From Paracoccus homiensis (GTDB lineage: Bacteria; Pseudomonadota; Alphaproteobacteria; Rhodobacterales; Rhodobacteraceae): DNA of 64,000 bases. The DNA lies in assembly GCF_900111675.1 (NCBI RefSeq), contig NZ_FOHO01000002.1, positions 310,001 through 374,000 on the forward strand, read 5' to 3'. The translations under genes were made by a program, and so were the position numbers. Of the stretch, positions 50,015 to 58,905 are shown piece by piece (position 1 is the first letter of the stretch; each line of letters opens with the position of its first letter). The notes beneath the pieces are model-generated. The model was not told the DNA's origin, did not search any database, and was given only the letters and a program-made list of their open reading frames with translations.

Positions 50015-50818
50015 TTACGCCTCAAGCCCTTCGGTCGAGGCAAAGAACATGGCCTGACTGACCGCCGAACGAACCTGTTCTTCGCTATAGGGCTTCGAGA
50101 TCAGGAAGGCGGGTTCCGGGCGATCGCCGGTCAGCAGCCGTTCCGGGAAGGCGGTGATGAAGATCACCGGGATATCGCCCATATCGGCCAGCAATTCATT
50201 GACCGCGTCGATCCCCGAGGATCCGTCGGCCAGCTGGATATCGGCCAGGATCAGGTCGGGGCGCTGTTTGCCGGCCAGCTCGACCGCCGCGCTGTGGGTG
50301 CGTGCGATGCCGGTGACGCTGTGGCCCATCGCCTGAACGATGCCTTTCAGGTCCATCGCGATGATGGTCTCATCCTCGATCACCATGGCCTTGCCGCTGA
50401 TCGCGTTGCTCATTTCGGTCATCGCGATGGTGACAAGTTCCTCGGCTTCGGTCTGGTCGATCTGCATGACGCGACCGATCTGGTCAAAGCGCAGCTCCTC
50501 GATCGTGCGCAGCAACAGGGCTTCGCGCGAATTCGGGGTCAGATTGCGCAGGTGATCCTGTGCACGCTGTTCGCGGGTGCTGAGTTCGCTGTCCTCGACC
50601 GGCTGACCCGAGCTTTGCCAGATGGCATGGAACGCCCGGAACAGGGCGATGCGGACATCGTCCTCGCCGTCAAGAATGGAACGGTCGGAAAGAATGGCTT
50701 CCAGAGTCGCGGCGGCGTAGTTGTCGCCGGCGGTCTGGCTGCCGGTCAGGGCACGTGCATAGCGACGCAGAAACGGAAGTTCGCGTCCGATCGCCTGTGC
50801 TAGATCTGCAGAAGACAT
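50015..50818 (-). CDS. phyR: PhyR, general stress response regulator (sigma-like/receiver fusion)
   Basis: PhyR has an N-terminal sigma-factor-like domain (about residues 5-130, including LRNLTPNSREALLLRTIEEL) and a C-terminal receiver domain with MVIEDE, a phosphoacceptor Asp in LILADIQLADG, FITAF and SKPYSEEQV. When phosphorylated its sigma-like domain titrates NepR and frees EcfG. I used the ATG at 50818 (MSSADLAQAIG), giving 267 aa; the frame extends 16 residues further upstream with no family similarity. It is divergent from nepR, as is usual in this system. Confidence 0.95.
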   Translation of the reverse strand: MSSADLAQAIGRELPFLRRYARALTGSQTAGDNYAAATLEAILSDRSILDGEDDVRIALFRAFHAIWQSSGQPVEDSELSTREQRAQDHLRNLTPNSREALLLRTIEELRFDQIGRVMQIDQTEAEELVTIAMTEMSNAISGKAMVIEDETIIAMDLKGIVQAMGHSVTGIARTHSAAVELAGKQRPDLILADIQLADGSSGIDAVNELLADMGDIPVIFITAFPERLLTGDRPEPAFLISKPYSEEQVRSAVSQAMFFASTEGLEA

Positions 50819-50849
50819 GACAGTAGTCCTTGAATTTCGCATATTGCGC

Positions 50850-50875
50850 GGAACTTTGTCCTTCACCTACAGGTT
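50850..50875 (+). promoter_or_regulatory. EcfG-type promoter upstream of nepR-ecfG
   Basis: GGAAC at 50850-50854 is followed by a 17-base spacer and GGTT at 50872-50875. The EcfG consensus is GGAAC-N16/17-CGTT, so there is one mismatch in the -10. It lies about 40 bases upstream of the nepR start, in the direction of nepR-ecfG, which implies autoregulation. Confidence 0.7.
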
Positions 50876-50914
50876 AGGCAAGGTGCGCACAAGTTTTCCG
50901 AGGCTAACAAAAGT

Positions 50915-51061
50915 ATGACCCCAAAGAGAGATAGCCAGCGAAGTGACGCGATTCAAAGGCAGATCGACGAAAACCTTCGCCGCGTGTACGAGCAGGACAA
51001 GCAGGAAGAAATTCCCGAACGCTTTCTCAGTTTGCTGGAAAAACTGCGAGAGCAGGAGTGA
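50915..51061 (+). CDS. nepR: NepR, anti-sigma factor of EcfG (48 aa)
   Basis: This short gene encodes MTPKRDSQRSDAIQRQIDEN followed by LRRVYEQDKQEEIPERFLSL and a helix ending LEKLREQE. The pattern 'QIDENLRRVYEQ ... IPERFLSLLEKLREQE' is the NepR signature: two helices that wrap the sigma factor. It is 48 aa, short for the family because only a brief N-terminal tail is present. It ends 3 bases before ecfG, on the same strand, with the EcfG-type promoter upstream. It is easy to miss in gene calling because of its size. Confidence 0.93.
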   Translation: MTPKRDSQRSDAIQRQIDENLRRVYEQDKQEEIPERFLSLLEKLREQE

Positions 51062-51064
51062 TTC

Positions 51065-51661
51065 ATGGCTGATGCCAACAAGCGGAACAGTGACCGCAAT
51101 CCTGCTTCGGCGGGCGACCCGCGTGACGAACTGGTCACGCATCTGACGGCTCTTCGGGCCTTTGCCCTGTCCCTGACCCGCGAGGGTGCGGCGGCAGACG
51201 ATCTGGTTCAGGATACCATCGTCAAGGCCTGGACGAACATGGACAAGTTTCAGGCAGGCACCAACCTGCGTGCATGGCTGTTCACCATCCTTCGCAACAC
51301 CTTCTATTCCGCCCGTCGCAAGACCAAGCGCGAGGTCAGCGATACCGACGGCATCCACGCCGCGCGTCAGGCGACCCGCCCGGAACATGACGGCCGCCTT
51401 GCGCTGAAGGATTTTCGTGCGGCGTTCGAACAATTGCCCGATGAACAGCGCGAGGCGCTGATCCTTGTGGGCGCGTCGGGCTTTTCCTACGAAGAGGCTG
51501 CGGACATGACCGGCGTTGCCATCGGAACCGTCAAGTCGCGCGCCAATCGCGGGCGTCGCAAGCTGGCGGAACTGCTGCATATGGCCGAAGATGAAGAGCT
51601 GGACATGACGGATCAGGCAACCCTGGCGGTCATGGCGGCAAATCAACCCGTAAGGCGCTGA
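51065..51661 (+). CDS. ecfG: EcfG, general stress response sigma factor
   Basis: EcfG is an ECF-family sigma factor of the alphaproteobacterial general stress response. Region 2 is seen as LRAFALSLTREGAAADDLVQDTIVKAW and NLRAWLFTILRNTFYSARRK. Region 4 has FEQLPDEQREALILVGASGFSYEEAADM with the recognition helix AIGTVKSRANRGRRKLAELL. It follows nepR by 3 bases and precedes the kinase gene. The 198-aa length is normal. Confidence 0.96.
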   Translation: MADANKRNSDRNPASAGDPRDELVTHLTALRAFALSLTREGAAADDLVQDTIVKAWTNMDKFQAGTNLRAWLFTILRNTFYSARRKTKREVSDTDGIHAARQATRPEHDGRLALKDFRAAFEQLPDEQREALILVGASGFSYEEAADMTGVAIGTVKSRANRGRRKLAELLHMAEDEELDMTDQATLAVMAANQPVRR

Positions 51662-51681
51662 CGCGCAGACGGAGACTTGGT

Positions 51682-53475
51682 GTGCTACGACGGCTGGGCG
51701 AACGTTTGGGTTTTACACGGCGGCTGGGCTTTCGTCTGGGGGCCCTGCTGTCCGTTGCCATTCTGCCGATCGGCCTGATCTCGCTGGTTCAGAACCTGCA
51801 TCTGTCGCGCGAGGCGATGCGCGGCGCCGATATCGCGATCCTCGGGCGGACAGCCTCGGCCGCCGCGGGGGAACGCGCCCTGTTGCAAAGCGCGCTGGGA
51901 TCGGCCGATGCGCTGGGGCCCGCGGTTCTCAGCGCGATGGACGATCCGGCGCAATGCGCCAGCCTGATGCGCAATTTCATCGAACGCAGCGCAACCTATG
52001 TCTATGCGGGCTTTGTGCCCCTGAGTGGTCTAAGCACCTGCAATTCCAACGAAAATGTCGGTGCCACCGCGGATATGCGGGACTCGTCGGCATTTCAGAC
52101 ATTCGTCGAGACGCCCGGAACGATGGTGCGGTCGATCGACCGTGGGGTGGTCAGCGGCCGTTCCGTCGTTCTGGTGATGCAGCCGCTTTATCGCGACCGG
52201 CAGCTTTTGGGCTATATCGGGCTATCGCTGACGCATGAGCTGTTGCGATCGACCCACGCGATCAATTTCGGGACCGATGGCGCACGCATCGTGACCTTCA
52301 ACCATCACGGCGATCTGCTGACCTCGGACAGCGATCCCGAAGATCCGATGGCGGATCTGCCGCGCGATACCGAACTGGTCAGTCTGCTGTCGCGCACCGA
52401 AACCACCTTCCGCAGCCTGTCCAATGCCGGTGAGATGCGCGTCTTTACCGTTGTGCCGGTGGTGCCGGGTCTGGTCTATGCGCTTGGCAGCTGGTCGCCG
52501 ACCATCGCCGGCATCGGCCTGTTCGAACTGTCCCGATTTGGCGCGATCCTGTTTCCCATCGCCCTGTGGCTGGTGTCGCTGGCGGTGGCCTATTTCGCGG
52601 TCTTTCGGCTGGTTCTGCGCCATATCGGTGAATTGCGCGGACAGATGCGCCGCTTTGCCATTGGCGACCGGACGGCCCCGCCACCGGTTCTGAAGGATGC
52701 GCCGACCGAAATCGCCGATGTCAGCCAGACCTTTCACAACATGGCCCGCATCCTGATCCGCGACGAAGAGGCGATGGAGGCGGCCGTTCAGGAAAAGACC
52801 GTGTTGCTGAAAGAGGTCCACCACAGGGTGAAGAACAACCTTCAGCTGATCGCCTCGATCATCAACATGCAAAGCCGCATGATCGACGATGACGATGCCA
52901 AGCAGGTCCTGCGTTCGGTTCAGGACCGGGTGGCCGCGCTGGCGACGATCTATCGCAATCTGTATCAGGCCGAACATCTTGACGCGGTCGAGGCCGGACG
53001 CCTGATCGAGGATATCATCAACCAGATGGCCCGCGCAGCACTTGGCGGTTCGGCCCCGATCCGCATCGACACGCGGCTTAGCCAGATGACCCTGCTGCCC
53101 GATCAGGCTGTGCCGCTGTCCCTGCTGGCGACCGAAGCGTTCACCAATGCGCTGAAATATGCGGGCAAGGGGCCGGATGATGCCGCGCCGTGGATCCGCA
53201 TCACGCTGAAGGAAACCGAACCGGGGCAGGGGCTGCTGGAAATCGTCAACTCGGTCGGCAGTCGGGTCGATGCCTCGCAAGAGGGAACCGGATTGGGCAG
53301 CCAGCTGATCGATGCCTTCTCGATCCAGCTTGAGGGCGAGGTCGAACTGGGCGTTCAGGACAACATGTTCCATATGCGCCTGCCGTTCCGCATCCAGAAA
53401 CCCACGGGCAGTTCGTCGAACATGCCGCGAAATGTGGTTTTGACGTCAGCCGCCCGCGACGGCGCGCGGCATTGA
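51682..53475 (+). CDS. Membrane histidine kinase of the HisKA_2/HWE type (PhyK-like)
   Basis: The 597-aa protein starts with GTG at 51682 after a GGAG box. It has an N-terminal transmembrane helix (residues about 17-38), a periplasmic Cache-like sensor region, a second membrane helix (about 285-310) and a HAMP-like region. The kinase domain follows: phosphoacceptor EVHHRVKNNLQLIASIINMQ (HisKA_2) and ATPase motifs ALKYAGKG and GTGLGSQLI. A kinase of this type directly after ecfG is the usual PhyR-activating kinase, and its periplasmic sensor suggests it detects an extracytoplasmic stress. The signal is unknown. Confidence 0.9.
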   Translation: MLRRLGERLGFTRRLGFRLGALLSVAILPIGLISLVQNLHLSREAMRGADIAILGRTASAAAGERALLQSALGSADALGPAVLSAMDDPAQCASLMRNFIERSATYVYAGFVPLSGLSTCNSNENVGATADMRDSSAFQTFVETPGTMVRSIDRGVVSGRSVVLVMQPLYRDRQLLGYIGLSLTHELLRSTHAINFGTDGARIVTFNHHGDLLTSDSDPEDPMADLPRDTELVSLLSRTETTFRSLSNAGEMRVFTVVPVVPGLVYALGSWSPTIAGIGLFELSRFGAILFPIALWLVSLAVAYFAVFRLVLRHIGELRGQMRRFAIGDRTAPPPVLKDAPTEIADVSQTFHNMARILIRDEEAMEAAVQEKTVLLKEVHHRVKNNLQLIASIINMQSRMIDDDDAKQVLRSVQDRVAALATIYRNLYQAEHLDAVEAGRLIEDIINQMARAALGGSAPIRIDTRLSQMTLLPDQAVPLSLLATEAFTNALKYAGKGPDDAAPWIRITLKETEPGQGLLEIVNSVGSRVDASQEGTGLGSQLIDAFSIQLEGEVELGVQDNMFHMRLPFRIQKPTGSSSNMPRNVVLTSAARDGARH

Positions 53476-53521
53476 GCCAACATGAGGTTGCGTCCGCCCT
53501 GCGGTCGCCTATCTTGAATAT

Positions 53522-54214
53522 ATGTTGAAGCAAGGCACCTTCGATCTGAAGACCGGCGCGGGGCTTATCGCCTGTCCGCGCTGCGACGCGCTGCATGTCG
53601 AAGAGGAATTGCAGGACGGCGAAACCGCCCGCTGCATTCGTTGTGAAACCGTTCTGGCCAGCCCGCGTGGCGGTGCCTTCGTGCGGCTGATCGCACTGTC
53701 CTTCACCACGATGGTGCTGATGATGGGCGCGATCTTCTTTCCTTTTCTGGAAATTTCGCGGATGGGTTTCGGAAATGCGACCTCGCTGTTCGGCGTGGTT
53801 CTGGCTTTTGCCGACGGGGTTCTGCTGCCGCTGGTGCTGTTGATGCTGGTGGTGGTGGCGGGCCTTCCGGTGCTGCGGGCCTTCCTGATGGTCTATGTGC
53901 TGGTGCCGCTGGCGCAGGGCAGGGCGCCCTACAGCCATGCCGCGCGGGCGTTTCGCTGGTCTGAAACCCTGCGGCCCTGGTCCATGGCCGAGATTTTCAT
54001 CATCGGCACCGCCGTCGCATTGGTAAAGGTCGCGGGCCTGGCCTCGGTCCATCTGGGCCCGGCCTTCTGGGCCTTTTGCGGGCTTATCCTTGTCAATGTC
54101 GCCTCGCGCAGCTTCATGTGCCAGACGACGATCTGGGATGCGATCGAGGATAGCGGCCTTGCCACCGACGGCCGCGAACTGGTCGATCCGAACGCACAGG
54201 CAAGCCGGACATGA
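53522..54214 (+). CDS. pqiA: PqiA-type membrane protein, first of two
   Basis: The 230-aa protein has an N-terminal zinc-ribbon-like segment CPRCDALH ... CIRCE and then four hydrophobic helices (ALSFTTMVLMMGAIFFPF, LVLLMLVVVAGLPV). It is homologous to one half of E. coli PqiA, which carries two such units in one protein. Here the two halves are separate genes, this one followed by a 4-base overlap with the second. The pair precedes pqiB and pqiC, so they act with the MCE protein in moving lipids between membranes. Confidence 0.88.
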   Translation: MLKQGTFDLKTGAGLIACPRCDALHVEEELQDGETARCIRCETVLASPRGGAFVRLIALSFTTMVLMMGAIFFPFLEISRMGFGNATSLFGVVLAFADGVLLPLVLLMLVVVAGLPVLRAFLMVYVLVPLAQGRAPYSHAARAFRWSETLRPWSMAEIFIIGTAVALVKVAGLASVHLGPAFWAFCGLILVNVASRSFMCQTTIWDAIEDSGLATDGRELVDPNAQASRT

Positions 54215-54873
54215 GCGATCAGCCCCAGGAACACAGCGGTCCGGTGATGACCGCCCATCACGCGGGTCTGGTCGGCTGCCGCAGCTGCGGTCGCGTCTGG
54301 CCGCAGGCGCAGCCGCGCTGCGACCGCTGCGGCGAACATCTTGCGCCCCCGGACCGCCGCTGCCTGCAACGCGTCTGGGCGTGGTGGTGCGCCGGGCTGA
54401 TCATGTATATCCCGGCCAATGTCTTTCCGATGATGCGCACGCAGACCCTTGCCGGGCTGCATGGCAGTTCCGAGGCGACCATCGTCGAGGGCGTGGTCGA
54501 GTTGATCCATTACGGCAATTACGACATCGCCGCGATCGTGTTCATCGCCTCGGTCGTGGTGCCGATGGCGAAATTCATCGCGATCGCGTGGCTAGCGCTT
54601 GCTGCCGGGCGTCCGGCCACTGCCGATCAGGCGCATACCCGGCTGAAGATCTACGAGGTCGTCGAATTCATCGGGCGTTGGTCGATGATCGACGTCTTTG
54701 TCGTGGCGATCCTGTCGGCGCTTGTGCAGCTGGGCTTTGTCGCCTCGATCCATCCGGGGCCGGCGGCGGTGTCCTTCGCGCTGTCGGTTGCCTTCACGAT
54801 GCTGTCCGCGCAAAGCTTTGATCCAAGGCTGATCTGGCGCGGATTGCCCTTGCGACACAACAACGAGACCTGA
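54211..54873 (+). CDS. PqiA-type membrane protein, second of two
   Basis: The 220-aa protein has its own N-terminal CRSCGRVWP ... CDRCGEHL zinc-ribbon and membrane helices, with NVFPMMRT and GVVELIHYGNYDIAAIVFIASVVVPM typical of PqiA/YebS. It begins within the stop of the preceding half, so the two halves are made from one mRNA. With the first half it would reconstitute a full PqiA-like channel subunit. Confidence 0.88.
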   Translation: MSDQPQEHSGPVMTAHHAGLVGCRSCGRVWPQAQPRCDRCGEHLAPPDRRCLQRVWAWWCAGLIMYIPANVFPMMRTQTLAGLHGSSEATIVEGVVELIHYGNYDIAAIVFIASVVVPMAKFIAIAWLALAAGRPATADQAHTRLKIYEVVEFIGRWSMIDVFVVAILSALVQLGFVASIHPGPAAVSFALSVAFTMLSAQSFDPRLIWRGLPLRHNNET

Positions 54874-54902
54874 AAACATCGGGTCAGGGACAGATATAAC
54901 AC

Positions 54903-57251
54903 ATGACCGATAACAGCACTTCGCTCAAGCCTGCCAGCCCGGTACGCAAGACAGCGGCCCGCGCGGCGCGGGCCGGGGTGAATGTCGTCTGGCTGGTGCC
55001 GATCCTTGCGCTGGTCGTGACGCTTGGGGTGGCGTGGAATTCCTTCGCCGAGAGGGGCAAGGTGATCGAGGTCGAATTTGCCGACGCCACCGGCATTTCG
55101 CCGGGTGAAACCGCGCTGCGTTTTCGCGAGATCACCGTGGGTCAGGTCGAGGCCGTCCGTTTTACCAGCGATCTGTCGCGGGTCGTGGTCGAGATCCGGG
55201 TGGACAAGGATGTCGCCAAATATATCGACAGCGACGCGCAGTTCTGGATCGTCCGTCCGCAGGTCAGCGCGCAGGGCGTGACCCGTCTGGACACGGTGCT
55301 GACCGGCTCGTTCATCGAGGGGTACTGGGATGCCGAGGTCAAGGATGACGCGACGCAGTTTGCCGGGCTGGAACGCCCGCCACTGATCCGCGAGGACGCG
55401 AAAGGCAGCTGGGTCCGCCTGACCATGCAAGAGGCCGAGGGCATCAGCCCCGGCGCGCCGGTCATGTTCCACGGCGTTCAGGTCGGTCGGTTGGAAAACC
55501 TGCGCCTGTCGGATGAGGATGACGGCGTGGTCGTCGACGCCTTCATCGAGGCGCCGCATGATCAGCGCCTGACCACCGCGACCGTGTTCTGGGACACGTC
55601 GGGTTTTTCGGTCTCGCTGGGGGCGCGGGGCGTGTCGCTGAACGTCAACTCGCTGTCGTCGCTGTTGCAGGGGGGCGTGTCCTTTGACACCTTCGTGTCG
55701 GGTGGCGATCCGATCCAGCGTGGCCAGACCTTCGTTCTGCAACCCGATGAGGATACCGCCCGCGCCAATGTCTTTGTGAATGACCGTCAGGGTCAGTTGC
55801 AGCTGTCGATGACGCTGGACGGTGCGGTGCAGGGTCTGGAAAAGGGTGCCGAGGTTCTGTTCAAGGGCGTTCGCGTCGGCAATGTCTCGTCCCTGAAATC
55901 GGCCATCGATCCCGATGGCGACGGGGCCGAGGTCCGGCAGACCGTCACGCTGGACATCTCGCCCCTGAAACTGGGTCTGGATCTGGACGCCAGCCCCGAT
56001 GAGGCGCTGGACTTCCTGCAGGAGCAGGTCGAAGCCGGGCTGCGCGCCCGCGTGACCAGCAGCGGCCTGTTCGGCACCACACTGATGGTCGAACTGGTCG
56101 ATATCCCGGATGCCGAACCCGCCCGCATCGATACCGAGGCGACACCGCTTCCGCGGATCCCCAGCGTCGATGCCGAATTGTCCGATTTCAGCCAGACCGC
56201 CGAAGGGCTGCTGACGCGGGTGGGCAACCTGCCCATCGAAGAGGTGCTGAAATCCGCGACCGACATGATGGACAGCGTGACCGCGCTGGCCACATCGCAG
56301 GATACCCGCGCCATTCCGCAGGATCTGCGGGCCGCCATTGAGGATGCGCAGGTCACCCTGTCCGACATTCGCGGCATGGTCGGCGAATTCCGCGACAGCG
56401 GCGCGGCCGACAACGCCGGTGAGGCGCTTGGCACCGCCCGCGAGGTTGCCGACAAGCTGAACGCCGCGCTGGAAAACCTGCCGGCGATCATGCAGTCGAT
56501 CCAGAAGGCCTCGACCTCGGTCGAGGATGTCGATTTCGCCTCGATCGGGGCGCAGATCGACGCGACCTTGCAGGATGTCCGCGACATCGTCAGCACGCCC
56601 GAGGCCGAGGCGCTGCCCGAAAAGGTCGCGACGCTGGTCGAGACGCTGAACAGCACCGCCGCCCAGATCGACACGCTTGCCAGCGAGATCCAGGCATCGG
56701 GCGCCGGTCAGAACCTGGGCCGGATGGTCGACGAGGCCACCTCGGCCTTCCGGTCGGTTCAGGATGCTGCCGCCGATGTGCCCGAAATGGTCGATCAGAT
56801 CGATGCCGCCGCTGCCGAAGTCGAACAGTTCGATTTCGCCGCGATCAGCACCCAGGTCGAAGGTATCCTGGCCGATCTGCGCGCCATGCTGGGCAGTGAA
56901 GATGCCGAGCAGTTGCCGCGCAACCTGTCGAACACGCTGGAGGCGGCCTCGGGGCTGCTGAACGATCTGCGTGACGGCAATGCCGCCGGCAGCCTGAACA
57001 ATGCGCTGGATTCGGCCAGCGTCGCCGCCGACGAGGTCGCGAAATCGGTGCAGCAATTGCCCGCGCTGATCCAGCGCCTGCAAGCCACCGCCGCGCGTGC
57101 CGATGCGGTCATGGCCGCCTATGGCGATCGGTCGGCCTTCAACAATGAAACGATCAACATGCTGCGCGAATTGCGGCGTGCGACCGAAAGCTTCGGGTCA
57201 CTGGCCCGGATGATCGAACGCAATCCACGCGCCTTTATCTTGGGACGGTAA
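54903..57251 (+). CDS. pqiB: PqiB-like MCE-domain protein with long C-terminal extension
   Basis: PqiB forms stacked MCE-domain rings that tunnel lipids between the membranes. An N-terminal transmembrane helix (about residues 25-42) is followed by three MCE-type domains: DATGISPGETALRFREITVG, EAEGISPGAPVMFHGVQVG and a third at GAVQGLEKGAEVLFKGVRVG. From about residue 410 to the end there is a long Ala- and Asp-rich helical region with repeated 'IGAQIDATLQDVRDIV' and 'ISTQVEGILADLRAML'-type units. E. coli PqiB is about 546 aa; this one is 782, mainly because of that extension. Confidence 0.9.
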   Translation: MTDNSTSLKPASPVRKTAARAARAGVNVVWLVPILALVVTLGVAWNSFAERGKVIEVEFADATGISPGETALRFREITVGQVEAVRFTSDLSRVVVEIRVDKDVAKYIDSDAQFWIVRPQVSAQGVTRLDTVLTGSFIEGYWDAEVKDDATQFAGLERPPLIREDAKGSWVRLTMQEAEGISPGAPVMFHGVQVGRLENLRLSDEDDGVVVDAFIEAPHDQRLTTATVFWDTSGFSVSLGARGVSLNVNSLSSLLQGGVSFDTFVSGGDPIQRGQTFVLQPDEDTARANVFVNDRQGQLQLSMTLDGAVQGLEKGAEVLFKGVRVGNVSSLKSAIDPDGDGAEVRQTVTLDISPLKLGLDLDASPDEALDFLQEQVEAGLRARVTSSGLFGTTLMVELVDIPDAEPARIDTEATPLPRIPSVDAELSDFSQTAEGLLTRVGNLPIEEVLKSATDMMDSVTALATSQDTRAIPQDLRAAIEDAQVTLSDIRGMVGEFRDSGAADNAGEALGTAREVADKLNAALENLPAIMQSIQKASTSVEDVDFASIGAQIDATLQDVRDIVSTPEAEALPEKVATLVETLNSTAAQIDTLASEIQASGAGQNLGRMVDEATSAFRSVQDAAADVPEMVDQIDAAAAEVEQFDFAAISTQVEGILADLRAMLGSEDAEQLPRNLSNTLEAASGLLNDLRDGNAAGSLNNALDSASVAADEVAKSVQQLPALIQRLQATAARADAVMAAYGDRSAFNNETINMLRELRRATESFGSLARMIERNPRAFILGR

Positions 57252-57255
57252 GATC

Positions 57256-57891
57256 ATGAACACACGACTTCTGCTGGCGATGGGCTTTGCCGCACTGGGC
57301 CTTGCGGCCTGTTCCGACCCCGAGGCGACGGGCCGTTACCTGATCGATCCGCCCGCCACCGGCGCGCAGGTGCCCAATCGCATCGGCACCGCCGAGCTTC
57401 TGGATGTGTCGCTGCCGGAATATGCCGCCGACCAAGAGGTGATGTGGCAAAGCGCCGATGGTGCCGTCAGGTCGAACCCGGACAACCTGTGGGCCGACAG
57501 CCCGCAGCGCGGCTTTACCACGGCCCTCGCGCGCGAGATCTCGACCGTGTCGGGCGCGACCGTGATCGAAGAGCCCTGGCCCCTGGCGGAACCGCCGCAG
57601 CGCCGTGTTCAGGTGCGGGTGGAAAAGGCGCTGGCGCAATCGAACGGCGTCTATCGTCTGACGGGGCGGTATTTCGTTTCGGATGAAGGATCGGGCGGCG
57701 TGAACCACGCGCGCAGCTTTGACATTTCGGTGCCGCTTGCCAGCGATCAGCCCGCCGCCGTCGCGCCGGCGCTGTCGCAGGCGATCAGTCAACTGGCCCA
57801 ACAGATCGCGACGCTGTCGGGACCGGGGCGCGCGATCACGACGCGCACCCCGGCCGATCCCTTTGCGCTGGACCCGATCTTCGGGTCATAA
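57256..57891 (+). CDS. pqiC: PqiC-like lipoprotein, ABC-type transport auxiliary
   Basis: The 211-aa protein has a lipobox at LAACSD (Cys near residue 19) and the auxiliary-lipoprotein fold of PqiC. The visible pattern is RYLIDPP followed by IGTAELLDVSLPEYAADQEVMWQ, and later GFTTALAREISTVSG. It is the outer-membrane end of the PqiABC machine. Four bases after pqiB, it ends the operon 4 bases before the convergent EamA gene. Confidence 0.88.
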   Translation: MNTRLLLAMGFAALGLAACSDPEATGRYLIDPPATGAQVPNRIGTAELLDVSLPEYAADQEVMWQSADGAVRSNPDNLWADSPQRGFTTALAREISTVSGATVIEEPWPLAEPPQRRVQVRVEKALAQSNGVYRLTGRYFVSDEGSGGVNHARSFDISVPLASDQPAAVAPALSQAISQLAQQIATLSGPGRAITTRTPADPFALDPIFGS

Positions 57892-57895
57892 GCGT

Positions 57896-58801
57896 CTAGC
57901 CCGCTTTGACCTGCCGGGTCGCGATCCGGCGGGTCAGCCACGTGATGCGGCTGAACATCACGATATTGCCCAGCAGAACCAGCCCCAGACCGGCGACCGC
58001 GCCGGGCGTCCAGCGGAACCCCTCGAACAGGGTCGAAATCAGCAGCGCGACCACCGGAAAGATCACCGTGGCATAGCCCGCGCGCGCCGATCCGATCCGC
58101 GCGACCAGCATCAGATAGGTCGTGAACCCGATGACCGAGCCGATCACCGACAGGTAGACCAGCGCGGTCCAGTAGGTCAGCCCGGTGGGCATCACCATCG
58201 GCGTGCCGGTCAGCCCGATCACCCCCAGCAGCACCAGCGCCCCGATGCCCATGCCCCAGCTGTTGGCCACAACGGGCGAGATCCCCATCTGGCTGTTTCT
58301 GCGCGACGCCATGTTGCCAAGCGAAAAGATCATCGTTCCAAGGCCGGCCCAGCCGATGCCCTGCAAGGTCCGGGTGGCGTCCGTGCCCGAAAGCTCGGCC
58401 TGAAACAGCAGGAACAGTCCGGTGGCGCCGATCACTCCGGCCAGTACGACCCGCGCCGTGATCCTGTCGCCGAAAAGCAGGCGCGCATTGATCGCGTTGA
58501 AGATCGACGCCAGCGAAAACACCACCGACACCAGCCCCGAGGGGATCAGCGCCGAGGCATTGTAGATCGCGACGAAATTGAAGCTGAACAGGCACAGCGC
58601 CTGCACCAGAACAAAGCGCCAGCGATGGGGCAGGCGCATACGCCCGATGGCGGCCAGACCCGCCAGCATGACGATGCCCGCCAGCGCGAAACGCAGGAAG
58701 ATCGACTGAATCAGGGGCACCTCGCCGATCTGGGCCGAGATGCCGATCCATGTGGTGCCCCAGATCAGGACGGTGGCGACAAAAAGAAAGATCGTGTTCA
58801 T
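57896..58801 (-). CDS. EamA-family (drug/metabolite) transporter
   Basis: The protein has ten hydrophobic helices in two EamA repeats (ATVLIWGTTWIGISAQIG, RFALAGIVMLAGLA; second repeat GFTTYLMLVARIGSARAGYA and VFPVVALLISTLFEGFRW). This puts it in the DMT superfamily of exporters/permeases. I used the ATG at 58801 rather than an in-frame start 12 bases upstream. It is divergent from an AraC-family regulator 104 bases away, which probably controls it. Substrate unknown. Confidence 0.88.
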   Translation of the reverse strand: MNTIFLFVATVLIWGTTWIGISAQIGEVPLIQSIFLRFALAGIVMLAGLAAIGRMRLPHRWRFVLVQALCLFSFNFVAIYNASALIPSGLVSVVFSLASIFNAINARLLFGDRITARVVLAGVIGATGLFLLFQAELSGTDATRTLQGIGWAGLGTMIFSLGNMASRRNSQMGISPVVANSWGMGIGALVLLGVIGLTGTPMVMPTGLTYWTALVYLSVIGSVIGFTTYLMLVARIGSARAGYATVIFPVVALLISTLFEGFRWTPGAVAGLGLVLLGNIVMFSRITWLTRRIATRQVKAG

Positions 58802-58905
58802 ATCGGGCGGCATAGCCGGGATCGCGGCGAATGTTTTGCAGATTCTTGCGCTGAACTGCCCGTGCGGGCTTTTGCGGGGCAGGGGGCGGGGTTAGCTGTC
58901 ATCTG

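Noticed and set aside
54651..57083. An 810-codon open frame on the minus strand antisense to pqiB
   Set aside because: It is the complement of the repetitive pqiB coding sequence. Its Gln/Arg/Asp-rich translation is a codon-bias artefact.
58855..58880. GCCCG-TG-CGGGC followed by TTTT as a terminator between the EamA and AraC genes
   Set aside because: It lies in a divergent promoter region where no transcript should end, and the stem is only 5 bp with a 2-base loop.
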